Source: Vondammii sp040505895 (GTDB taxonomy: Bacteria; Pseudomonadota; Gammaproteobacteria; Chromatiales; Chromatiaceae). Taken from it: a stretch of 64,000 nucleotides of DNA. The notes below the pieces were generated by a model, which ran no database searches, was not told where the DNA came from, and worked only from the letters and a program-made list of their open reading frames with translations. Both the position numbers and the translations under genes were made by a program. Where the stretch lies: positions 40,171 to 104,170 of the forward strand of contig JBEVXU010000005.1 of the NCBI GenBank assembly GCA_040505895.1, read 5' to 3'. Shown in pieces: positions 52,012 to 58,461 of this stretch. Each line of letters starts with the position of its first letter. Position 1 is the stretch's first letter.

Positions 52012-52419
52012 TTAGAAACTAAAGACAACGTCTTGGCCTTCCATGATCTTAGCCATCTCTTCACGGCTAACCACACGGATGGAGTCTCTCTCCGCCCAAT
52101 CGTCATCCTCGTCTTCCCACTTCAGGGGCATCAGGTCGTCAACAGTGAGACCACGCTCCTCAAGGGACTCTTTCTCAACAAAAAGCTGGGTGACATCGTA
52201 ATCGCCCAAGGCCGCGTAAGTTGGAGAGAAGTTCTTCATACCAGTCTCAGCGGTATCCTGCCCTTTGAGAATCTGGTACACACCGTCATCAACAAACGCC
52301 AAGCTTACTACCTGATCAAAGGCTGCACCAATCAGCACAACTTCAAGCGCTTCCCACGCATAGATAGTGCCGTAAGGTGCGCGCCGGTTGAGATACAGGA
52401 ATTTTTTTATTTCAGGCAT
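52012..52419 (-). CDS. dsrF: DsrF, TusC-like sulfur-transfer subunit
   Basis: From the ATG at 52419, preceded by GGAGG, this is about 135 residues, the normal length; the frame is open 27 bases further upstream. It shows RRAPYGTIYAWEALEVVLIGAAFDQVVSLAF, a TusC/DsrF pattern without a conserved Cys. It is a structural subunit of DsrEFH and lies between dsrE and dsrH. Confidence 0.92.
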   Translation of the reverse strand: MPEIKKFLYLNRRAPYGTIYAWEALEVVLIGAAFDQVVSLAFVDDGVYQILKGQDTAETGMKNFSPTYAALGDYDVTQLFVEKESLEERGLTVDDLMPLKWEDEDDDWAERDSIRVVSREEMAKIMEGQDVVFSF

Positions 52420-52435
52420 AATTAATCCTCCTACC

Positions 52436-52828
52436 TCAATCGCCAAAGACCATTAACCGGTCAGCCTGAATTGCAGCTTCGACCAGCTGTCCCAGACCAG
52501 AGATCCGGAACTTTGGATGAATGTTAGTGGCATCTTTGCCGTTGCGCCCAGCCTCACCATCATCTACGACACCACGGCGCTGAGCCGCAGCAACACAGAC
52601 AACCATATCCAACTCATGCTGTTCAGCAAGTTCAGCCCACCGGTTGACGATATTACGGTCATCCTGTGGTGGTGAGGTTAGGCGGGTGCTGTTACCAACG
52701 CCGTCATGGTAAAAGAAGACGCGAAAGATCTCGTGCCCCTTCTCCAGTGCAGCTTTGGTAAACATATAAGCGGTATCAGACGCTTGGTGCTGATACGGCC
52801 CTTCGTTTATTTGAATGGCAAATTTCAT
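52436..52828 (-). CDS. dsrE: DsrE, TusD-like sulfurtransferase subunit
   Basis: This 130-residue protein has the active-site Cys78 (DMVVCVAAAQRRGV), the residue required for sulfur binding in the A. vinosum homolog. It also has GPYQHQASDTAYMF and FFYHDGVGN of the DsrE/TusD fold. It forms the DsrE2F2H2 hexamer. DsrEFH is the marker of the oxidative pathway and is absent from sulfate reducers. Confidence 0.95.
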   Translation of the reverse strand: MKFAIQINEGPYQHQASDTAYMFTKAALEKGHEIFRVFFYHDGVGNSTRLTSPPQDDRNIVNRWAELAEQHELDMVVCVAAAQRRGVVDDGEAGRNGKDATNIHPKFRISGLGQLVEAAIQADRLMVFGD

Positions 52829-52859
52829 TGCTATCCCTTAAGTCAGTTCGTTAACCAGA

Positions 52860-53933
52860 TCAGAAGCGAATGTGCGTTGAAGCGTTCAGGTTCGCACGAC
52901 CACCGCGCCAATTATCAATGTGATACTTGGTGAATGGAAGGCCGGTCTTCTCAAAGAAGCGAGGCCAACCGATACGCTCAGCCCACTCACCGATACGCTC
53001 CCAATCCTTCGCATCTTCTTTGTAGGCACCCAAAATCTGCTTAACAACGGCAGAAACTTCAGGCCAGCGAGGCGGATTATTCGGAACACCGGAAGCAACC
53101 AATTTATGGAAGGTCGGTTTGGAACGGGCGTTGGAGTTCTTGCCACCAACCCAGATCGCAAAGTTGGAGTGCTCAGAATCGTTGATCTGCATAGGCGGAC
53201 ATGGAGGGAAGCAGGCACCACAGCAGATGCACTTCTTCTCGTCGACTTCCAGCGAAGCCTTGCCATTAACCATTGCAGGGCGAATAGCCGCTACCGGACA
53301 GCGAGCAACAACAGTTGGACGCTCGCACACATTGGCAACCTGATCGTGATCGATCTTCGGTGGCTTGATGTGTTGAATATTGATAGCGATATCGCCCTGA
53401 CCACCGCAGTTGATCTGACAGCAGGATGTGGTCAGTCGAACGCGGTTTGGCATCTCTTCCTTGATGTACTCATCATGCAGCTCATCCATCAGGGCCTTAA
53501 CAGCACCTGATGCATCGGTAGCAGGAATATCACAGTGCAACCAGCCCTGGGTGTGCGAGATCATGGACACGGAGTTACCGGTGCCGCCGACAGGGAAACC
53601 CTCAGCATTGAGCTTTTCAATCAGGGGATTGACCTGAGCCTCGGTAGAGACCATATACTCAATGTTGGACCGGATGGTAAAACGAACGAAGCCCTCAGCG
53701 AACTCGTCAGCAATATCCATCAATTTACGGATGGTGTAAACGTCCATCTGACGCTGGGTTCCGGCACGTACCGTCCAGATCTCATCGCCGCTCTTGGCAA
53801 CGTGATGAAGAACACCGGGGCGCGGGCGGTCATGCCAACTCCAGGCGCCGTAGTTCTTTTTCATTACAGGATGCAGGTAGGCATCCATCTCTGGTACGCC
53901 ACACTCATCTGGCATGCGAGGTGCTTCAGCCAT
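52860..53933 (-). CDS. dsrB: DsrB, reverse dissimilatory sulfite reductase beta subunit
   Basis: This is a siroheme/Fe-S subunit of about 357 residues. The ATG at 53933 follows GGAGG with five bases between. Siroheme-[4Fe-4S] ligands are seen in TSCCQINCGGQGDI, and ferredoxin Cys in CICCGACFPPC. Its active-site Arg/Lys-rich strands (TIRSNIEYMVS) are standard. It pairs with DsrA to oxidise sulfane sulfur to sulfite. dsrA is 108 bases upstream. Confidence 0.95.
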   Translation of the reverse strand: MAEAPRMPDECGVPEMDAYLHPVMKKNYGAWSWHDRPRPGVLHHVAKSGDEIWTVRAGTQRQMDVYTIRKLMDIADEFAEGFVRFTIRSNIEYMVSTEAQVNPLIEKLNAEGFPVGGTGNSVSMISHTQGWLHCDIPATDASGAVKALMDELHDEYIKEEMPNRVRLTTSCCQINCGGQGDIAINIQHIKPPKIDHDQVANVCERPTVVARCPVAAIRPAMVNGKASLEVDEKKCICCGACFPPCPPMQINDSEHSNFAIWVGGKNSNARSKPTFHKLVASGVPNNPPRWPEVSAVVKQILGAYKEDAKDWERIGEWAERIGWPRFFEKTGLPFTKYHIDNWRGGRANLNASTHIRF

Positions 53934-54041
53934 TGTAACCTCCAAATTCTATTAATCTTTGAATCTGTTTACGATCGTGACCAACATATTTAGTCGGTCG
54001 ATTACAGGCTGCCACTATCGACAGTCTGTAACGAGATCAGT

Positions 54042-55286
54042 TTATTGAGCAGCCTTGCGCTCTTCCCACTTGGCAGCTTCACCTTCCCAGTCATCTATAC
54101 GTACATATGGATTCATACGAGGACGGGAGATCATGTTGGGATCAATTTCGACACCGATACCTTCGAGGAAATTGGTCAAGCCAATACGCTCAATCATCTC
54201 ACCAGTGCGTTCGTGCTCCAGAGCATTCTCGGCGAAGAAGTCCAACACCTCGGTAGCCAACTCTTCCAGCCACTCATAGTCTTCGTCTGTTTCCAGCTTG
54301 TGGAAAGGCACGATCAGGGTACCCATCAGGTCACCGATCTTCAGGGTGCGCTTGCCGCCGATCAGTACACTGACACCCTTGTCATCACCAGGCGAGAGAG
54401 CCTTAGTCATTACGTTGATGCAGTGCATGCAGCGAACACAGTTACTGTTGTCTATGGCCAGGGTGTCGTCATCATTCAGAGACAATGCCTGGGTTGGGCA
54501 GCGGGTGATCACGTTATCGATGATCTTCTTGCGACCCATATCGGCAACGTACTTCTTGACCTCCTCCTGATCGACCTTTATGTCGTCACGCCAAGTGCCG
54601 ATAGTGGCAAAGTCGGCACGCTGAATGGAGTTCATGCAGTCGTTGGGGCAGCCTGAGACCTTGTACTTCATCTTGTACGGTAGGGCCGGGCGATGCATGT
54701 CATCCAGAGCCGCGTTGACCAGCATACGCATGGTGCGACCCTCGTCAGCACAAGACTGTTCGCAGCGAGCAGCACCAACACAGGACATTCCGGTACGTAC
54801 CGCAGGACCAGCACCACCCATATCGAAGCCCATCTCATTGAGCGCATCGAAGGCAGGCTGGACATTATCAGTAGTACAACCCTGGAACATGATGTCACCA
54901 GACTGTCCATGCAAAGCGATCAAGCCGGAACCGTACTTCTCCCAAACATCACAGAAGTCACGGAGGGTCTTGGTATCGTAGTGCATGCCTGGAGGAGGCA
55001 TAATACGGATAGTGTGGAACTCGGCGGCTTCAGGGAACAGCGCATTGCCTTCGTCATCCTTTAGCTCGGTGAAGCGTGGAATAACGCCACCACCGTAACC
55101 GATAACACCGACGGTACCACCTTTCCAGTAGCCCTTCTTCGTCTCGTAAGAGGTCTCCAGCTGACCCAGCAGGTCGACCATCATATCGTTGTCGTTAGCT
55201 AGACGTTTGAGGCCGGTAATAAAGCTTGGCCAGGGGCCACTCTCCAGCTGGTCCAGCATGGGGGTATCATGCATCGGTTTTGCCAT
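54042..55286 (-). CDS. dsrA: DsrA, reverse dissimilatory sulfite reductase alpha subunit
   Basis: This 414-residue subunit is the first gene of the cluster, starting after a GGGAG site. It has CVGAARCEQSC with siroheme/Fe-S Cys, KVSGCPNDC, and CVRCMHCINV of the inserted ferredoxin domain. The sequence is of the oxidative (reverse) type by gene context with dsrEFH and dsrL. It is divergent from the plus-strand block starting at 55858. Confidence 0.95.
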   Translation of the reverse strand: MAKPMHDTPMLDQLESGPWPSFITGLKRLANDNDMMVDLLGQLETSYETKKGYWKGGTVGVIGYGGGVIPRFTELKDDEGNALFPEAAEFHTIRIMPPPGMHYDTKTLRDFCDVWEKYGSGLIALHGQSGDIMFQGCTTDNVQPAFDALNEMGFDMGGAGPAVRTGMSCVGAARCEQSCADEGRTMRMLVNAALDDMHRPALPYKMKYKVSGCPNDCMNSIQRADFATIGTWRDDIKVDQEEVKKYVADMGRKKIIDNVITRCPTQALSLNDDDTLAIDNSNCVRCMHCINVMTKALSPGDDKGVSVLIGGKRTLKIGDLMGTLIVPFHKLETDEDYEWLEELATEVLDFFAENALEHERTGEMIERIGLTNFLEGIGVEIDPNMISRPRMNPYVRIDDWEGEAAKWEERKAAQ

Positions 55287-55857
55287 CAGTTAATCTCCCA
55301 ATTGGTCTTAATCATTTGGATCTCACATTTTTAGCCAGACTATAAAGACTAGCTGAAGGCGCGGAAAACACCATGAAACCCGGATTCAATAGTCACACAC
55401 CGTAGAAGTGACGTCTCATCCAAAAACTCAACATGGCAGGCATTTTAGAATTCACTTATGCAGCAAAATATCCTGCTGATGGGGGGGGTAATGGAATTTA
55501 TATCTATCTACAATGGGATATATTGTAATTTAATTATATATGAATAAGCCTTATCAATACTTGATCAATAATCAATGTAATCATATTGATGCGGATGCTA
55601 ATACCAAAATAAGATTAACTGATCAGGCTAAAAAACTATTGCACTGCAACAATAAAAAATATCATGCGGGCTTGCATTTAATGGCCCCTCTGAGGTTCAA
55701 TAATAGCCTACTAGAACACTTGGGTATTTGATGGCGATAGCAAGTCAATTGGCTTTTTCATCACAGCTATTGAACAGAAATATCGATTGCCTGATCACAA
55801 TTGATAGAAACACCACCAATCAGGCTTAAATATTATGAGAAATGAGGTAGTTAGACT
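55287..55857. other. Divergent dsrA / Cas6-block regulatory spacer
   Basis: This 571-base spacer is AT-rich in its centre. It must hold the dsrA promoter; ACTATA at 55339-55344 (TATAGT on the minus strand) is a weak -10 candidate. A run of eight Gs lies near 55481. Several ATTGAT and TGATCA motifs cluster at about 55530-55580 and 55780-55810. A 63-codon plus-strand frame at 55540-55731 has no binding site and I do not accept it. Confidence 0.55.
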
Positions 55858-56034
55858 ATGCTCCTGCTGAGTGATGTACTGATACAAAGCCCCGAAATTG
55901 AGAGCTTTGAGCTGTTACTCGAAATGATCAAAATCCGTCGCCAGGAGGAGATGTTCTTCCGTATCGACGTAAAACCCCAGTTTGCCGACACTCCTGAAGA
56001 CTGGGAAGATCGGCTTGAAGCTGCATTTACCTAG
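55858..56034 (+). CDS. Small 58-residue protein, unknown, first gene of the Cas6-like block
   Basis: The frame starts MLLLSDVLIQSPEIESF at an ATG with GAGG about ten bases before it, and ends EDRLEAAFT at a TAG. It is hydrophilic, with acidic and basic stretches (EMIKIRRQEEMFFRIDVKP), and is probably helical. The next gene begins 11 bases later in another frame. I do not recognise it. It could also be the separated N-terminus of the next protein. Confidence 0.5.
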   Translation: MLLLSDVLIQSPEIESFELLLEMIKIRRQEEMFFRIDVKPQFADTPEDWEDRLEAAFT

Positions 56035-56044
56035 GGCAATCGAT

Positions 56045-56749
56045 GTGAAGTATCTTCAATCAGAAAGCTTTTTAGGCGACAACGAGTGCTCGGATGACGC
56101 CATCTCATCAACCAAACTAGTCGAAATTCACCTTGACGAACTCAAGGAGAAAATTGACGCATTGGATTCGAATGCCTCTTCCAGTCAGCGACTCACCCTG
56201 ACTAGCGAATACGGTTACACGCTGCTGCAGCTCAATCGTTTCGAGGAGGCGTGGCAACTGGCCCGCAAAAACCTTAATGAAGCGATTGCCGCTGATCACT
56301 GGCTCCAGGCCGTAGAGAGCTGTGACATCATGTTCCAAACTGAACAGGATGAATCGATCAAGGCACTGGCCCATGGCATCTGGCTCAGCGTCACCTTCCC
56401 GGTGGATCCGGAACTCAGTGTTGCCATGCTGCAACATCTGATAGAGGAGAGCCCCGACCGCTCTGATGGTGCAGCGGTGGCGGCAGCAACGGCCTGTTAT
56501 ATCGTCGGCCTTCGTGCCTCCGGTGAGCAGAGAGAGAGCCTGCTGTTCTTTTCCAACCAGCTGTTGGGACAGGTTGCACGCCGTCACAGCCAGGTAGAGG
56601 AGCAAGAGATCTTTAACTTCTGGGTACAACAGCTTGAGCTTGATGATCCAGAAAAATTTATTCCGCGCCTGGCCCAAGTGTTGGACCTACTCACAGCTGA
56701 TGACTGGTGGTTTGAACGTGAGCACCTGAGAGAAAAGATTCCTGACTAA
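56045..56749 (+). CDS. Helical repeat-like protein, unknown, second gene of the Cas6-like block
   Basis: From the GTG at 56045 (AGGG upstream) this is about 234 residues; the frame is open as far as a TTG at 55982. The middle looks like TPR-type helix pairs (RLTLTSEYGYTLLQLNRFEEAWQLARKNL). The C-terminus has DDWWFEREHLREKIPD. No signal or membrane segment is seen. It sits 16 bases before the Cas6-like gene, so the two are co-transcribed. TPR-like proteins often serve as adaptors, so it may be a partner of the RNA-binding-like protein. Confidence 0.62.
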   Translation: MKYLQSESFLGDNECSDDAISSTKLVEIHLDELKEKIDALDSNASSSQRLTLTSEYGYTLLQLNRFEEAWQLARKNLNEAIAADHWLQAVESCDIMFQTEQDESIKALAHGIWLSVTFPVDPELSVAMLQHLIEESPDRSDGAAVAAATACYIVGLRASGEQRESLLFFSNQLLGQVARRHSQVEEQEIFNFWVQQLELDDPEKFIPRLAQVLDLLTADDWWFEREHLREKIPD

Positions 56750-56765
56750 CCCGGGATGGAAAGCA

Positions 56766-57425
56766 ATGTACTGGCAAGAAGACACAAACAATGCACAATT
56801 TACCACTCCCGATGATGTCGTGGATCTGGTCTATCAGATTCGCTGCACTTCCCTACCGGTTGATCATGCGTGGGCGTTGGCAACCGCAATCAAAGGAGCA
56901 CTACCCTGGTTTCCCGAAGAGCCTCTGGCCGGTCTGCATCTGATTCATGTAGCTGATTCCGGCAACGGCTGGGAGAGGCCCTACGGGGCCCATGAACTAC
57001 TCTACCCCTCACGCCGCACTCGACTAGTGCTTCGCATGCCCAAAGAGAGGTTAGATGAAGCTATGGCACTGGTAGGGATGACCCTTGACATCTCAGGGCA
57101 CCTGCTTGAAGCGGAGAAAGCAAAGAGCCGTAAATTGAGCGTCACCGATATTCTCTATTCCCGATACGTTATCTCAGACCCAGCATGGAGTGAGGTCGAG
57201 TTCATCGACTGGGCGGTCAGCCAACTTAAATCCATGAGGATACAGTTCAAGAAGATACTCTGTGGCAAGATCAGCCAACTGGCAACACCACAGGGAATAT
57301 TGATGACCCGTAGCCTGATGGTGGCCAATCTCTCATTTGAAGATGCGATACATCTGCAGGAGCAAGGCATTGGAGAGGGGCGAACTATGGGTTGCGGACT
57401 CTTTATCCCTCAAAAATCTTTTTGA
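56766..57425 (+). CDS. Cas6/Cmx6-like RAMP-fold protein beside the dsr cluster
   Basis: This 219-residue protein has the look of the Cas6/Cmx6 family (CRISPR RNA endoribonucleases of the MYXAN type). DVVDLVYQIRCTSLPVDHAWAL at the start carries His34 where Cas6 proteins have their catalytic His. The C-terminus has the glycine-rich loop GIGEGRTMGCG (201-211), an exact GhGxxxxxGhG match, then LFIP. Stretches such as RRTRLVLRMPKERLDEAMALVG and FEDAIHLQEQ fit the family too. There is no CRISPR array, cas gene or spacer integration gene in the window. It is transcribed away from dsrA, between a helical protein gene and a DsrC paralog. It may cleave or bind an RNA other than crRNA; that is inference. 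Confidence 0.72.
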   Translation: MYWQEDTNNAQFTTPDDVVDLVYQIRCTSLPVDHAWALATAIKGALPWFPEEPLAGLHLIHVADSGNGWERPYGAHELLYPSRRTRLVLRMPKERLDEAMALVGMTLDISGHLLEAEKAKSRKLSVTDILYSRYVISDPAWSEVEFIDWAVSQLKSMRIQFKKILCGKISQLATPQGILMTRSLMVANLSFEDAIHLQEQGIGEGRTMGCGLFIPQKSF

Positions 57426-57512
57426 GGGCAGCGCAAAAAAAACATTATCACCTAGATGTTTAAATTTACTCCCAGTAGCTTTAACATACTAGGGATCAAA
57501 AAAATCCTTCTT

Positions 57513-57554
57513 CGGACCACTGCCCAATCTAACAATGGGCAGTTTACTGGTCCG
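57513..57554 (+). promoter_or_regulatory. Hairpin in the leader of the DsrC paralog gene
   Basis: CGGACCACTGCCCA pairs with TGGGCAGT and TGGTCCG, with a four-base bulge (TTAC) and a nine-base loop. No T tract follows. It lies 30 bases before the start of the DsrC paralog and after the Cas6-like gene, so it could be an RNA control element or a processing site. Confidence 0.6.
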
Positions 57555-57583
57555 GGGGGCACAATTTCGAGAAGGAGAAAACT

Positions 57584-57928
57584 ATGTCATACGAAGTTAA
57601 TGGTACCACTATCCCTACCAATCCCAACGGTTATCTGGATAACCTGGAAGACTGGAATAAGGATGTTGCAGCAGTCATCGCCGAGGCTGAGGGCATCACC
57701 CTGAGTGACAAAGCATGGGAAATCATCGATCACCTACGCGATGAGTACTTCAATAACGGCGGCAACCAACCCAATGAGCGCAACATGGTCAAGCACTTCA
57801 AAAAAGTGTGGACCGACATCGAGAAGATGGACACCAAGGCACTCTACATTCACTTCCCCATGGGTCCCGCCAAGCAGGCAGGCAAGATTGCCGGGCTGCC
57901 CGAGACCAAGCGTAAAGGCGGTTACTGA
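57584..57928 (+). CDS. DsrC-family protein lacking both cysteines (RspA-like)
   Basis: This 114-residue TusE/DsrC-fold protein ends KQAGKIAGLPETKRKGGY. The arm aligns with DsrC's KQACRFAGLPKPTGCI, but both Cys are replaced and the protein has no cysteine at all. It therefore cannot carry sulfur in the known way. Cysteine-less members of the family have been named RspA and proposed as regulators. AAGGAG lies seven bases before the ATG, and a strong terminator follows. It is on the strand opposite to dsr. Confidence 0.87.
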   Translation: MSYEVNGTTIPTNPNGYLDNLEDWNKDVAAVIAEAEGITLSDKAWEIIDHLRDEYFNNGGNQPNERNMVKHFKKVWTDIEKMDTKALYIHFPMGPAKQAGKIAGLPETKRKGGY

Positions 57929-57950
57929 GTAAGCTTCTTAAAGATACTCA

Positions 57951-57989
57951 AAAAAGGCCCACAAGACAGATGTCTTGTGGGCCTTTTTC
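57951..57989 (+). terminator. Intrinsic terminator after the DsrC paralog
   Basis: GGCCCACAAGACA and TGTCTTGTGGGCC form a 13-bp stem followed by TTTTT, 28 bases after the stop. It is strong and probably works in both directions because of the leading A run. Confidence 0.92.
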
Positions 57990-58047
57990 TTTGGTCGCCA
58001 GTATGTAGGGCGCAATAAGCACAGGGGTTGTAAAAGTATCGCGCCAT

Positions 58048-58268
58048 TAGCCCTCTCCCACATAGGAGGGTGCCGAAAAAGCCCCCTCTCCCCACCGGGG
58101 GAGAGGGTTAGGGTGAGGGGAATCAATGGGTAACTTATTGATTTAATACACCCTCATCCTAACCTTCTCCCTCGTAGGAGGGTGTCGCAAAAGTCCCCTC
58201 TCCCCACCGGGGAGAGGGCTAGGGTGAGGGGGATCAATAGGTAAGTTATTGATTTAATACACCCTCCT
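58048..58268. repeat. Two tandem copies of a CCCTCTCCCC palindromic repeat
   Basis: Unit 1 (58048-58159) and unit 2 (58160-58268) are about 110 bp each and about 85-90% identical by eye. Each has CCCCTCTCCCCACCGG..GGAGAGGG palindromes and ends in TTATTGATTTAATACACCCTC. The same CCCTCTCCC motif seeds the hexamer tract at 21955-22030. Confidence 0.85.
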
Positions 58269-58381
58269 TAGGGAGAAGGAACTGGAGCTTCTACCACACT
58301 CTGTCATAACGAACTAAGTGAATACTTTCACAACCTCATAGCGCATTGCGCCACCAGGAAGCTGAATAAACCACCTGAAAT

Positions 58382-58418
58382 AAAAAAGGGCGAAGAGGTA
58401 TAAACCCCATCGCCCTTT
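58382..58418 (-). terminator. Intrinsic terminator after fusB
   Basis: On the minus strand AAAGGGCGATGGGG pairs with CCTCTTCGCCCTTT, followed by TTTTTT. It lies 44 bases after the stop of the EF-G gene. Confidence 0.88.
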
Positions 58419-58461
58419 CTCTTTAGGGCCGGAGAAAACCGGCCAGAAGCTCAGCCACTAA

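Larger units (their letters stand above)
57929..58461. other. Spacer between the DsrC paralog and fusB
   Basis: This 533-base spacer separates convergent genes. It holds the plus-strand terminator (57951-57989), a repeat pair at 58048-58268, and the minus-strand terminator of fusB (58382-58418). I see no gene. Confidence 0.7.

Noticed and set aside
55540..55731. 63-codon plus-strand frame in the dsrA upstream spacer
   Set aside because: There is no Shine-Dalgarno, the sequence is AT-rich and no protein features are seen.
57584..57928. TusE of the tRNA thiolation pathway
   Set aside because: TusE needs the penultimate Cys, and this protein has no cysteine.
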